Shown here in pieces: positions 12,262 to 26,700 of a stretch of 64,000 nucleotides of DNA (position 1 is its first letter; each line of letters opens with the position of its first letter). A model generated the notes under the pieces. It did not search any database. It saw only the letters and a list, made by a program, of their open reading frames with translations, and had not been told where the DNA came from. The DNA is from Schistosoma mansoni (taxonomy: Eukaryota > Platyhelminthes > Trematoda > Strigeidida > Schistosomatidae), in contig NC_031500.1 of assembly GCF_000237925.1 (NCBI RefSeq), forward strand, positions 11,061,753-11,125,752, in the 5' to 3' direction. Position numbers and translations under genes: made by a program.

Positions 12262-13314
12262 GTAAGTTTACTTCTTTTTGTCAATACGCCAAGAAATTTA
12301 GAATATTTTTATTATGGAGAAAAGTTACAATAAGTCGGTCGTTACCAACATACAACCTAGAACAATGTGCTAGCTATGGCTCAGATCCAGACATTTTTTT
12401 AATCCTTAACCACCACCAAGTTTGACGCGCAATAAGTTAGAGAGAAGCTAAAGGTGACCGATCAAAGGCGTGAAACCATCCACCGTTGAAATGAACTATA
12501 TTAATAGGTGATCAACTGGTTGAAATCCGCGCAATCATTGTAAACAATGATTGGATGACAGCTCACGATGGTATAGATTGATGTAATGGTTCTCCGAAAA
12601 CCTGAGTATTTTTATTCTAAAAACCCTCTACTTCTTTTCATTTTCTTCATGTCATATCACCTCTATTTTTATTCTGCCACCATTGCTAAAATTTCTATTT
12701 TTACTAACTACTATTCCGTCATCTGTCTCGAAAATTACATCTCACAGCGACTTAGTGGCAATTTCGCTAGGTTTGCGTATGCCCCAAATTCTACGGCACT
12801 TATGACTGATCTGATGAAAAAAATGCTCGAGTACTTAGTGTTTATAACATAACAAACTATCTGATATTATTCAGACCATACAGCATTCTGAACCAGAGAA
12901 ACTTGAACACAGGTTATTCAATTTGGCTCGTTTGTTTCATAGTCTCAGGGACTTGAAAAAATTTGGTCGACTAAGAGATATTATTTGGAATAGTGGCGAA
13001 TATTTTTCGTCTGATATGGTTGAGATGTATTACGTATGTTGTTTGGAAGAAAGATGCCACTGACTGCTGATTTAAGTTAATTTAGTAGGTTTAGATTTCA
13101 CATTTGGGGTTCGCGCGACCAGTGGTTCGAGATGCCAAGTGACACAAATCAGAGTCGGTCACAACAACGCAAATGCATCTAATCCATCTTACTCTAGACT
13201 TTGAATTTCAGCATTCTTTAATGGCAAGCCTTTGTTGTCATCATTGCTACGACATTATTTCAATCTTTGTTGTTAGTGACTTTGTTAACTTCATGCCGTC
13301 ATTTTTTCCACTTA

Positions 13315-13792
13315 TTATTTTATTTAAACACATAAACATTGGTACAAGGGGGCACGAAATACATATGCGCCACATCAATCATCCGATTTGTGTGAAGGAT
13401 GGGATACTGTCCAGATGCCCAAACCTAAACCGGTGGTTTTTTTAGGGGGCCACACCTCGAGCCTTTGACCTAAAGGTCTAATCCACAAGGCAGTAGACCA
13501 TCGTAAGGAGATGCAGTCTCATGGTAGTCAGTGACCAACGATAAGTTCATACGCCAGTTGTTTCCTTAGGATCTTGGAGCCCATGTGCACCATTGTTTTG
13601 GAATCAGGGTTTTCCAACTCTCCTAGGTAGATCCTCCGAATATTCGTCCTCTCAATTTCGTAAACAACACCCTCGCTACGAGAAGGCAGTGGGTGGGATC
13701 TTCTTGGCAATGGCTGTATACGCGTGGCCATGTGAGAGCTCATTCTCCCCACTCTTGGCCGTACCAGGGCATTTTGGGGCCCCGTCATGATA
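13315..13792 (-). repeat. Interspersed repeat 'RepX', minus copy in an intron
   Basis: Near full length, in the intron of the 11.78-14.27 kb gene. It begins with 'attttatttaaacacataaa' and ends at 'gtaccagggcattttgggg'. Same landmarks as 9.13-9.53 and 43.06-43.59 kb. Open frames inside it are passengers of the repeat. Confidence 0.8.
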
Positions 13793-13964
13793 GTGTGGTG
13801 TGTTAACTTGTGTCAGACGCTACATTTGATTACCATTTACTAAAAATGTTCCTTACAGGTATGAAAATTAATTCCTAGTTCTTAGACTAATGATTATCCA
13901 TTTAATTTTTTACTTTCGCATAATCTAACTACTCTTTTTAACACAATTTAAACGTATTCTTTAG

Positions 13965-14267
13965 AATGAAAACATAAGAAATTCTACACATGAAGAATCT
14001 TTTTCTACATCTGATGTCCCAACTGATTTAAGCGCCACTACAAATATTAATGATTTTCCACTAAACCGAAAACATCGACATACAGATCAATTATCCATAT
14101 CACCCACATCAATTTCAAGTGCATTATCGCCACCATTTTGGGCATCGAAATGTTCTCGATCTCCAGAAGAAGAAGTAGAACAAGAACAAGCAGACAAACA
14201 TAAAGAAACCACTATGAAAAATCACTTTTTCTTAAATCCAACCACTTTTTATGTAATGCAATCCTAG
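13965..14267 (+). CDS. Last exon of the same unrecognised gene; PTDLS motif
   Basis: Acceptor 'attctttag|AAT', then 100 codons and a TAG stop at 14,265-14,267. With the preceding exon it supplies the C-terminal ~259 residues. It contains PTDLS, which fits the PxDLS motif used by repressors to bind the co-repressor CtBP. It also has Ser/Pro-rich runs (LSISPTSISSALSPPF), a basic patch NRKHRH and an acidic EEEVEQEQ patch. This suggests a nuclear repressor, but no DNA-binding domain lies in the visible part, so the role is inference. An AATAAA signal lies at 14,335-14,340. Confidence 0.75.
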   Translation, partial: NENIRNSTHEESFSTSDVPTDLSATTNINDFPLNRKHRHTDQLSISPTSISSALSPPFWASKCSRSPEEEVEQEQADKHKETTMKNHFFLNPTTFYVMQS

Positions 14268-14334
14268 ATTTTATTATTATTATCATTTTAAAGATTATGA
14301 TTTACTACCATTATTGCTCTTTCCCTTTCATTCT

Positions 14335-14340
14335 AATAAA
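14335..14340 (+). promoter_or_regulatory. Candidate poly(A) signal AATAAA
   Basis: A canonical hexamer 68 bp after the stop codon at 14,265-14,267, followed by an A-rich stretch. Its position suits the 3' end of the plus-strand gene, which converges on the RB-family gene 445 bp further on. Confidence 0.55.
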
Positions 14341-14784
14341 AAAAACACATTTTAACGAAAAAACAGATTAAAAATCCTAAAACAAATACCCTACCCCCCT
14401 CCTAGATCTGATGAAACAGTTAAAAAACAAAAAAACATAACATTAATAATAATAACCGATCAATATATAAACATTATACATACAAGGAATGCTATAATAA
14501 TACACTAGAGTTAAATATTATTATTATTTCTATTATGTACAAGAATCATTCTTCAATATGAGAAAAAAATTTCCAGCAAAAAGAAAGTAAATGGGTTTTT
14601 TTTGTTTTTAAAATTCTTGTTATCATTTATATAGAGATATTGTTTGTTCACATAAAGATCATTTAAACAAAACAATGAATTAGTGAATGTTCAATTTTTG
14701 TTTGTTTTACTTTCAAAGAAAAAAAAGTATAATAAAATAGCCGTGATACTGACAATAATAATACAATGTTGATTGAGTTAATGT

Positions 14785-15112
14785 TTACATATCAAAATCT
14801 ATACGTTTTGTAGTGAATCCACCTGGTCCAACTAATGTAACTGTACGTGATGAACTTGTTCCAGAAGTGACTGTGAATGGAGATGAATTAGCTACATATG
14901 TAGTGGTTGTACTGCCACTACCTGCTGGACGTTTTAAACCCATTGTTAAATTGGCCATTGATGCACGACGTTCAGCAGAGCTTATCATTAGATTAACATC
15001 TTGTAAATCTTTACCAGTACTTCGACCAACTGTAAAAATAACTTTTTTCGGAGATAGGTTTACTTGTTGTTTAACTGGACTGATGAATATATTACGATTA
15101 CTGGCTAGACGC
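14785..15112 (-). CDS. RBL1: RBL exon 11 (C-terminus, stop)
   Basis: Acceptor 'acattgtag|G'; the G completes the AGG codon begun by exon 10. It carries the [10 protein letters not shown] segment, like the NIYISPHK of vertebrate p107, and [10 protein letters not shown], like KSLKDINNMI. It ends with a TAA at 14,785-14,787. The last residues (TKRIDFDM) are lineage-specific as far as I can tell. Confidence 0.93.
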
Positions 15113-18100
15113 CTACAATGTAAAAATAGTTATGATAAACCAGTTATCGCGAATTAATGATAATTTTATAAATGGATATAGATGGTTGTTACTAAAAGAT
15201 GATTACTATAGAATCTAAAATCTTTCTTACTGTAGTAATGTGACAAGAATCCTTTTTGATTGGTTTTAAATGCGATAAATAAGATGTGTTTCTACATTTT
15301 CATATTCCAGCCTTAATTCACTACCAGATACACAGATTCGTAATATTTGACTTCGAGTCACGGCTAGTGAAACTTCCAGGTTGTCCGAACCGAAGTAGGT
15401 CGAGAGGAGTTATTTGTTAGAATGAATTTTAAGAAATTAGCTTTAATCAAAATAATTAGTCTAAAGTATAATAATATAATATAAACATAGACATGGCAAG
15501 CAAAGATGGATAGTGGCTAGCAGTGGAATCCAGGACGCGCGTTTCGTCCTTTTTCATTACAAATTAATAATAAAATAAAGTGTAACAGTCGCCATATAAA
15601 AATTCGACACATTTTCATTAGAAATGAGCCAGATAAACTTAATATTCCACTAATAGTCTATGCGATGACGGGAATGTTTTGAATTTTATCTAACCCTTAT
15701 GATGCTGTCATAGTGTTCTAGTATTGTTGTGAAATAATTATTAGTTTAGTAAAGATTACCTATTTCATACACACATATATGCATAAATAACGAGTAGAAT
15801 GTGAACAATTGTTGTAGTACATTATTTATTCACTTACCTAGCTTGCATTATATCTCCCGATGTAGTTGCTGGATCAAAACCTAAATTCAGGGCCGCAGCA
15901 GTATTTGAAGCTAAATTATTTACAAGCATAGGCATTGGGGATAGTGATGGATGAAGTGTCCATTGGTTCAATACAGTGTTATCATCAGTTGAATCAGAGC
16001 CTAATGAATGATGTCCTGTTCGACAATTAGGATCTGTCTCATTATATGTAGAACGTACAGATGCTGCCTTTTTAATGAAGTCTTTCATTTGTGGTAAAAA
16101 AATAACATTGTAAAATCGAGACAAATCGCCGCGTTCTTCGGTATTGCCACGACCATAAGAAACTCGGTTGATGAGTACACGACGATATATATCTCGATAA
16201 GATTGAGGTTGCATTCTATATACCTGTAAATTGGATTGGAAATTTGGTCATTATGATTTTATACCTATAGGGTGTCTTTCAATGCTTCTAAGTCTATTGA
16301 ATAAACTTCATACTAACAAGTATCTAGAAAATCGATGATAATAATGCAGCGAATTAGTTATGTGCAAGCGTTCATGAGCTTAATTTATTACACAACGATC
16401 GTGGTATTACTTAACTGATCTGGTCTAGGACAGGTGAATTTGATAGGGCTTGCACTTAATTAACTAACAACTTAACGATTGGTGCAAAATCTAAAGACAT
16501 GAGAACTTCAAATGTTTTTAACGCTATGCTACTATAAAAAAAAGAAGACTATCCTTTTGCATATCATTTCCAAACGATATTGGAACTGGGCAATAATGGA
16601 AAACCAAAGATTATGTACCAAGAAATAGAGTCAAAGCAGAATTCAGATTAAAAACACGTGATTTTATAGGTAATTTTAACAATAGGCCTCTGCTCTATCT
16701 TTTGAGCCACACTTTTTCATGAAGATTAGGAATGTAACACACGACCACTTTAAAGAGGAGAATACAGGATGCAAGTCCCAACCTACCATTTAATAACTGG
16801 AACTGTCTAGCATCTACAATACTGATGCATACATGTATGTGAGAATCTGATATTTGTTTCTCATCCACTAACCTTGTATTCTAAGCATTTGTACTTTAAT
16901 TGAAATCATAAACTGATCCAAGTTAAACCACCAATGAAAACCCGGAAGCACTGGGCGACCGTTTCGTAATAGTAGGGGACTCCTATGTAATGGACATCCA
17001 CGATTCGTCACGCGGAAATCGAACACAGGACCTTCGATCATGCGCGCGAACGCTTGCTAAACATCTAGACCAGTGAGCTGCCATCTAAAAATGTTAGTGT
17101 CTAACCTCAATCAACGCACGACATTGTGCAACTATCTTCCAATGGTGGTCTAACCTAGGTTGGTTAGTGATTTCAATGAGACTCAAGAAACTCTACAACC
17201 CCATACTGAACATTTGTAGCTCGTTAATTAAATCCGTCTATCATTAGCATCATACAAGATAACTTATAACAATCTTTACGAAATCTAGGAAAAAACAACT
17301 CTGAACCACTTACTTGAACTATATCAACAAATGTAAGCGGACGATAGAGAACAAGCTTGCATATACCATAAATGCAACACATTATAACTTGATCTAAACA
17401 GCGATCTCTAAGCAATTCAGTTTCATGTACAATTACTTGTTCTATACATGTCCAAATTTTTGCCATAAGTTCACGAGTAAGACTTAAACGTTCGCATAAA
17501 TCTCTTAAACGCAAACTGGCCACTTGATAAGTTTGTCGAAAAAATATGGCAATTGAATCATGTCGAACAGAAAAATAATTAATTGTATTGCCTGAACCAG
17601 ACGTTACAGATGTAACAACAGTACTATTACTACTACTGTTAACTGTGTTAGTAGCGCTAGTCACAGTAACTGCAGTGTTTACAATATAATCATCAACTAA
17701 TTGCTCTGTTATCGGTTTCACATCAATATTCACATTGTCCTGATTGATGCCAACATCATCTGGTGTTCCGAGAAGACCAGAATCCATATTAACTGAGTCA
17801 GTAGCTCCACTTGCGAGTAGTTGAGCTGCTGCTTGAGCAGATTCATCTTCAACTCCCGATGAAAGTAGTCGATAGATACCAGGTTGATTTGTTGAAAATT
17901 CAATATTTTGTTGCCGACTAACTGATATTTTAGATGTAATACTATTACTACTATTATTATTGTTACTACTTGTAAGACGAGGTTGTTTAGCATAAGAACT
18001 TGGTGAGAGTTTTATATTTTTGGTAGATATTACATTAGAAGTTAATAATTTTTGACCAGGAGATATAGTAGTGGCATTTCTTGTGTAACAATCATTAGAA

Positions 18101-21100
18101 CCCTGTGTGATAAAGAAAAAAAATAAGTAATATGAGAAAAAATAACCAATGAGTCAGCAAACAATAATATTAGTAATTATTATTGTACAGATTCACGTAA
18201 TCAGTATTGAGTTACATCTAAATTGTACGACGGTTGATGATACTCGACTAACCTAGTACTAAAGTAGGAGAGGCAAAGCTTAAACCTGTGACCTGCTACT
18301 GAATGTTAATTGAGTGCTTTAACTACTAAGCCGCTGTTTCACAAAAGTCCAACACAGTACGTATAATTCAAGTTGTTTAAATGAGAAAGTCTAGCTGTAT
18401 TATGACTAGACTTTAACTAAGTAGAAATCGAAATATACACTCGAAATCAGTAGATGTAACACCCCACACACACATAAAAAACACTTCAAAACAGCTTACA
18501 CTAAACCAACCTACTTCAGTAACTACTTTTGAACAAATCCCTAACTAATAAGAAAATAGGAATTTTATTCCCTGTTCCAACGAACGATGATACAATGAGA
18601 AAAACATAAACCAAGAATTTGAATGTGGGTTTTATAACAACTAATTTACTGGTACGTGTGTAGTTCAAATGTCTAAACTAATGATTAATAAAAAAACTGT
18701 CTGGTGATTCTAGTCATATTTTATATAGTTGAGATCATGAGTCAATTGAAGCTAGACCACCATGGAAAACCTGGAAGCACTGAACCGCCGCTTCGTCCTA
18801 ATGTGGGACTCCTCAGCAGTGCGCATCCACGATCCCGCCTCGTGAGATTCCAACCCAGGACTTATTAGTTTCGCGCGCGAGTACTGAACCTCTAGACCAC
18901 TGAGCCGGCATCCAACGGTATTAATGTCTAACTTCAACCAATCCATGAAGTTGAGCAATTATTAAGCAATGTTTTCGTGGGTACGAATGTCGGGAGGGGG
19001 GGATCGTGGAGAAGCTGGGCTGAGGAATCCCACAATAGGACGAAACGGCCGTCCAGTGCCTCGAGGTTTCCATGATGGTCTAGCTTTAATTGACTTATGA
19101 TTTCAACTACATAAAATTACTAAAATCTCCACAAAACCCCCTTCTTATTCTAGTCATATCTTTGAAAAATATTGTACTATACAACTTCAGTTGTTTCAAA
19201 CAAGTCAACAAAATAAATAGTATGTTGTGACAATAGGTAATTATAGTTTATGAATAGAAAATGAAAATTATATGCGTAAATATATATTTGTGCTTTAAAC
19301 TTAATCAAATTTTTTTTCACTACTAAATTTTTAACTTAAAACTTTAAGATTAATGATGAGAATTGATTTGACAAAAAAGAAAACCTGTACTTTGTTCATG
19401 TATCTATGTGTGCGTTTAATTATTTCTTGAAATTCTCAAAAACAGAGGGGAAAAAGGACGCAAATCAACCTTGTTTAGCAAAATTTAGTACAAGTTGATC
19501 ATAACCACTACAATAAACCATCTCTACGATCAGTAGTAGGAAACTTTTTTGAAGATGTAGTATTAATATATTTCAGTTGACATAATCCGGTGAGACTATA
19601 ATTTATGGACGACGTTTGAGAGACGCTAAAAAGACCTTGAGAATTTCTACCTACATACTACGGCTATATGACGGTGATAAACAGTGTGAGGAATTAGGAT
19701 TAATCACAATTGATTGATCACTGGGTGGTGATCAATGTCATGCGTGTCAAGTCCTTCTTAGTGCTGATCGAATGCTATCGATCAAGTTGCAATGTGGCCA
19801 CCAGTCTAGGTGGCTCGACACTGCCCGTTCACATTGAATAGTATGAAGTGAAATTTAAGTGTGAGGGCCAATAATACTGCTCGGTTGCCCGAACTGAAGG
19901 AAATGGAGTAAGGTTTGAACCTGAAACTTAGTAATTGAAAGTGACAAGTCCTAATTACTAGACCACTGTTCCACACACAAATATCGCATTATAATAATTA
20001 TAAATTCATCACAATATCGAATGAATATTTTTCTTACTTGATCAAGTTTTTCAGGAGGTATAACTTCTTCAATAGATGGAGCTCGTCCGGTTGCTTTCAG
20101 TACTGACCATATTGAAGAGTTCGTGCGCCATGCATATGAATCTAGAATAAATTCAACAACTTGATTCAGATATTTAACAATTTCACGCGGTAAATCTAGG
20201 CTACGAACTAAAACTTCGATGACCTGTTAGAAAAAAAAGAAACATTCTCATTGTTAAAATAGATAAGAGACGAACAGTAACAATTGGTGTCTTGCACAAA
20301 AACTGTTAGGAAAAAATAGAGTAAAACTGAAAATATGTCAAAAGAGCATGAAATCAGATTGTAAGAAGCCATGCTACTTTGTCACAGTCATGTAAACTTT
20401 GATAAGATTTGAAAAGGCTTATTTTACTTATTACACTGTTATAAGACATCCAGTTATCACTAAAGTTGTCGGTTATTTGAATTATCCCCTAGTATGTCAC
20501 TTAACATTTCTGTCTGGAAGTTTATATTATTGCCCAATCAGCTTTTGTAATAAGGTTTCATCATCAGCAACTGTATTTCTCTAGGACAATTTTATCACAA
20601 AGTATGATTATCGAACACGAATGCTTTGTCATTGTTTTCCTTGCTCAAATTATCTACAAAGTGCATGGAGGACAGCTGAAAGATGCATTCCACGTAAGGA
20701 CCGGAGTCAGACAAGGCTGCTTACTCTCGCCTTTCTCTTTCTTCTGGTGGTTGACTGGATTATGAAGACTTCCACATCTGAAGGGAAGCACGGAATACAA
20801 TCGATAGCTTGGATACAACTAAACGATTAGAACTTTGCAGATGACCTAGCTCTTCTATCCCATACACATCAACAAATGCAGGTCAAGACAGCCAGTGTAG
20901 CAACAGGCCTTCACATACACAAGGGGAAAACCAAGATCCTGTAACAAAACACTCGGAACAACAACCCAATCTCACTTGATGGAGCAATTCTGGAAGATGT
21001 GAAAACATTCAAGTACCTGGGTAGCAGCACCATCGATAAACAAGGAGAATCTGATGCAGACGTAAAAGCAAGGATTGGCGAAGCAAAGGTAACATTCATA

Positions 21101-22743
21101 GAGTTGAATAGCACATGGAACTCAAAACAGCCTTCAACTAATACCAAAGTTGGAATCTTTAATAAGAACGTCAAGACATTTCTACTGTATGGAGCTGAAA
21201 CTACAACAATCATCACCAAAAAAGTAAAAGTATTTATAAGCAATTGTCTACGCAAAATACTCAATGTCTGTTAACCGAAAACCATCAGCAGCAGCCTACT
21301 GTAAGAGAGAACAGACCAGTTGAGGAGGAAATTAGGAAAAGACGCTGGAGGTGGATAGGACATACATTAAGTAATTGTATTTAGATGCTTTTACTGTTTA
21401 TCGTCCTCGTGATTGATTTGAACAGATATTCGTGGTGACGAGAACTCAGGTGGGGAAGACGGATTTATTATTCAATGCAAAATCGCACAGTGGTTTAGTG
21501 CGATATGAAGATCATACATTAAATACATTATGAGTACATCTTCCTTCAGTTATCCTTTATATACTCATGATTCTTTAAATTCTGTTGTTAATATAATTGC
21601 TCTCTATTTCTCTTCCTGTTCTCTTCAATTCACTCTTCTAATTTTTCCATTGACAATCCAATCTTCTAAATTCGCTGTCGACAGGCATTCCACTTCTGAC
21701 TGGTGGTACATACTGCTTATATCAGTCAACATAAATAGGATACACCTCACTTCAAGGGATTGGGAAGAATTTTGTTGGAGGTGTTTCTTTCAATTCACTT
21801 AATTGATAACCTATTGGATTATTTGAGATTTTCAAAAAAGAAAACTAGTCATATAGTAAAAATTAATAAAACAGAATGTTTATTTTTCATATATTTCTTC
21901 GTTGATTAGATATCTTCCAAAATACATAAGATATTGATCATGCTTACTTTATAGAATTGAACTGAATCAAGATTTAACGCTTCTAATATCCATGGAAAAT
22001 GATGATTTGGTGGATCACAACTTAACATAACTATTTCCATGCAACAAATGAATAAAGCCCGATGGAATGTATCTTGGGCTAATAGTGTGGTAAGATCAGG
22101 ACGAGTACGACGTATTTGATTTGAATTATTTGAACTGGAGAGTGAAGTAGTAGTAGTCAGTCTTTTTTCAATTCTACGAATTTCATCCAAGAGAATATTT
22201 TCTAAAGCCATATAATATAGTGGATAACATAATTGTAATCGTTGTTGTGCAGCCGAAATTGCTAAATTATTTGTTGTTGATGTTATTGTTACTCCACTAC
22301 TATTGACTGATTTTAACCCAGCATAGGCTCGTTGAAATTGTTCACCTAAATTATCCAATCTTTCACGAATTGTAGAGAGTGGTGATACAGAACAATGTGC
22401 ATTGATAAGATGGACTAAAGATTCACATGGCTCATTGTTTCGACCATTTAACAAAATCTGTACAAAGAAAAAATTATATAAAAATATTCATTTGATTGTA
22501 TGAATGTTTCTTTTGTTGGTAACAGTAAAACAAGAAGTCCCACTACTGTATAATGTGCATAAACGAACAAACACTACAGATATATAGATAGCACGTTTTA
22601 TATAAAAAAATGACGATATCGCCGACTCAGGTTAAATAATTCCTTAGAAAAAAGACAATTTAAGTAGCATGCATAATGTACCCTTTTAGAGTACGACGAG
22701 GTTATTAATATTCTTCTGATAATACGCCTTTATTTGTAACTTT

Positions 22744-22793
<50 letters not shown>

Positions 22794-23715
22794 CAGAAGA
22801 TTTTGTCTGCTGGTCACTGATAAATGAGATTAGTTTAAGCTTATGAACCTCATTAGTTCGTAACTGCATGCAACAATACAGACCAGCAATTTGTGACAAG
22901 CAAGAAGAAAAGCTGATCTGTTGTGATCTGTTTTAACAATTTATGTTATGTTTTTACAGTTCTACACATCTTTCGACAAAAAATTTGCAAATTGCCAAAC
23001 AAGTATATAAGTTTATGCACCGGGTTGCAGTGTTAACAACACCACTAACTAGTTGCTTGAACTACTGAAATTCCAAAAAGACCAATGAATCACTTTCAAA
23101 GCCCTCTGTTCATGGAAGCAAATTTGAAATAACTTATGCATTATTTGATTACACTACTCATAAGTAACTATTACTATATATATTTCTTTCTAATAGTAAT
23201 TCTCATTGACCACTTGATGAACATTGGCTTCTCAAATTTGGACAAGAACAACAGTGTTTGTATTGTTACCAGTACAATAGCTTGTTGAAACTTCATCAGT
23301 GTTTTTTTTGTCAATTCAGATTTTATTATACTTTTGCATTCAGAACAATGTGTCGTTCTCTGATAGGCAAATAATTCTTTAAGAAAACGAAGGCTGATTG
23401 TGAGATACGAACACATCACTTAGATACTCAGTCTGAGATATTAACATGATACCATTCGAGCCCTGTCTGGTTATTGAGTAGTGACTACTGCCAGACTACA
23501 TGCAACTTTCCAGAAAAGAAATGAAAGATAAATTTGAATAGTTGTCGAACTATAAAACACTGAAATCTATATTGAGATAAGTAATTAAAGCAACTTTATT
23601 TAAAAAATACTATGGCTCAACACCTTTAGAGCCAACGAGCTCTTGTTTATGAAAATGAAATTTGTAAAAATGCTAAACGTATCACAGTTAATTAGTGATG
23701 CGTAATGTCGACTCT

Positions 23716-23762
<47 letters not shown>

Positions 23763-26700
23763 TGAAGTTGCCACATAACATTAGCACAGTGAAATGTAAC
23801 AGTGATATCACTAGTAACAATGTTATTGGTAGTGGAAAAGATTAGAAATAAAAGCCATAATCAGAGGAAATATGGATTCATGGATTGAAAAATAGAAAAT
23901 TTAAAATAATTAAGAAGCTTTGGATTCAAGAAAAAGACAAAGAATGAATGTACCTATAGCATTGCAAACTATTCTGAGCCATATCACGCAGTTTCTAACC
24001 ACTATTTACAATAATCATGTGGACCTCAACTACATTCTCTGGATCTATTAGAATGGCTCAGACCAATAGTCAGTAACTTTGTGAACTGGTGCCACGTTTT
24101 GGATTGTCTGCCCCTAGTCTTCTTCCAGAGTACTCCTACAGCAACAGATGTTCGTCCGTCGAGATGGGCGATGACTGGACATAAGTGAAACATCACAGCC
24201 GCCTTTCGATAGATGGAGACCCGCTACATCATTAATCAATTCGCCATCAGCATCGCTCACTCTGTGATCCCAACGTACACGAGAAATGTTTCACAGACGC
24301 TTACAATCGAACGCTAGTAATCTACGATTATCCTCTACATTCAAAAGCCATACTTCATAGTCATAAAATAAAACAGAGGGAACCTCCACTCAATAAACTT
24401 GTCGTTTAATTGGTAGACAAAATAAAATAAAAGGATGTCTCAGTTTTTAATAAATATAAGCTAAACGAACTTGTAATTGATTGAGATTTTGGCTTCGAGC
24501 TTCAGGATTGCTAAAATTAACACCTCCATTAAGACGACTGATAGCACCAGCATTCGCATTACCACGCCGCGTGGTCTCAGTGAAACCTCCAAAACCAGAG
24601 TTACTAACTTCCTTAGAACACAACGGAAAAAATATAAAGCAAAAAACGAGTTAAAAATCACTATTTAATGGAATAAAATTAGTAAACGTTAATAAAAGGT
24701 AAAATAATGGGAACAAACAATTAAGTAATTTAGAGAAAACAGAACGTCTGAGAGATAGAAAGCATTCGCTATCGTATTATAATTGATATGGGTAGACAAC
24801 AAGTTTCCATAATAGTACTATTTCAGTCCTATTCAGTATGAAACGTCTTGTTTACAAATTTGAATCAACCAACTAGTTTTAAGAAACAAATCAATTGAAT
24901 ATCTTCAGTTTTATCTGAACTAATTTTTACTTAACAAGATGATATCATGTGGATATTGTTCAGTTCAGTTGAAAAATGTTTGCCATAAATATCATACAAA
25001 TCATGCTACGCTGTTCAACAGAAGTAGAGATGATATTAGATACAAAAGAAAGGTAATTAACTTTTGGAATGAGATGTTACATAATTAGGCTAAATCAATA
25101 CTCGCAATTGAGAATTGACTACATCAAGACCTCCGTGGTAGGAAGTGATAATTTAACAAACTGGTAAAACGATAGGTTTATAAAATGCTAGATGACTGAC
25201 TTTATTTGAAAATTTCAAATTCTGACATCTATAAATTCCAACCTGTATGGTACTTTATAGATGTTGTCTTGAACATAAGTTGTATGTTAATCTGAGTATG
25301 TATTGGGTTATATAAAATAGATGGAATGTGGTTAGCAGTGGAACTTTTTCCATAATGGCTATACCGAGACAATCTGCACATGATGTCCATATACCGACCA
25401 GGACCAATCAAATTTGTCAGAAATATTAACGGGAGAATCCAAACCACTTCAAAGTAAATTATTTACTGGTTTATGATTATAACGAATAAGCGTCCAAAAT
25501 TGATCAAATATACAAGTTTAGTAGCAATCAAAATATATCATAAGAATGATAACGGTTACAACAAATTTTGACCAGTGAAAAACCAAAGTCTATAGATATA
25601 ATGTAAGTTATAAGCGGGAGTTATGAATCAGAGTAACAAATATTTTCGTTATCATCGAAGTAATCCGCTCAGGATGCGTATATACCAACAGAGACTGGCC
25701 TTTTATGTCAAAAAAAACTCAGACCTTTACATAATCAAAACATCGAAATGTTAAACTAGAGGCATACTAAGAATGAATGAGTCAAAAAATAAACAAGTAA
25801 ACTTACGAGCATATATCGGCGTGCAGATGGTGTTAGACCGACAGGTAGATGGAAATCAGACTGAACAGTACTTTCTCCAATTGATCCAATCTCTTCTGAT
25901 GCATTCGGGCTCAGATAAATACGTTCATCAAAGTCTCCTGTACCGATAATGTATTCCTCATAATTATTGTTCAAATTTTGAATTGTTATTTCGAAATTTT
26001 CCTGTTCTAATAAACTCCCAAGAACTGAAGGGTGAAGTTTGATCAAATCCTTAAAAAAAATATTGCAAACGCCTGTATTTATTGCACAACACATTTTGAA
26101 AACATATTTCTAGGACTAAACAGTGGGCACTGAAAATGTTACACAAATGAAATTGCAGATTAGACATTTTCACTCAAGTGAGAGGCCACTTGAATCTTTA
26201 AAAAAACGAAACAAGTAAACGATTTGCGCTCAGGATATAGGACTTGTACAAACTGTTTCATAGAAATGATAATTATCAGACAAACTATTGAGTCTAACAA
26301 TTTACAAATATGCATCATTCAAACAGTTCAAACTGACATTTCTATCAGTTGAGCAACTTTTGAAGCAACCTACAGTCTCCATTGAAAAAATCCAGACATG
26401 GTATACAAATGTCATAATCTCTATCACGAGTATGATAAACTAATAAGATATACTACTAACACACTCACTTGTAAGTAGTGGGGAAGATTTGTTTGAATAC
26501 ATACGTAATAAGCGAGACTCTAAACAAATAAAACAGAAGCCCGGTTGTTTGGAATACTGGCATTCAGATTTTTCTATTATAATTGGACTATGCATGAGTA
26601 ACTAGTTTTTACTGTACGGTTTTTAGTCTTTAATTTCATTGGTTATAAATTTCGAAATTTATACACGATGTACATACACGATATACTTAGTACACTACAT

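Larger units (their letters stand above)
18715..19145. mobile_element. Palindromic ribozyme-SINE composite (copy 3)
   Basis: Same architecture as copy 1: a minus-strand half (18,720-18,935) and a plus-strand half (about 18,960-19,110) sharing outer ends. Left is 'gttgagatcatgagtcaatt'; right is 'ttgacttatgatttcaacta' followed by 'tctccacaaaacccccttct'. The same linker ('ggtattaatgtctaacttcaacca') joins the halves. Both halves keep a hammerhead-like core. In RBL intron 8. Confidence 0.75.

Noticed and set aside
13528-13790. Overlapping open frames on both strands
   Set aside because: They lie within RepX; the same frames recur in other RepX copies and carry no conserved protein.
14813-15157. 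Plus-strand open frame of 114 codons
   Set aside because: It is antisense to RBL exon 11, which joins in phase and matches p107.
24477-24668. Plus-strand open frame of 63 codons
   Set aside because: It overlaps RBL exon 6 on the other strand and has no independent support.
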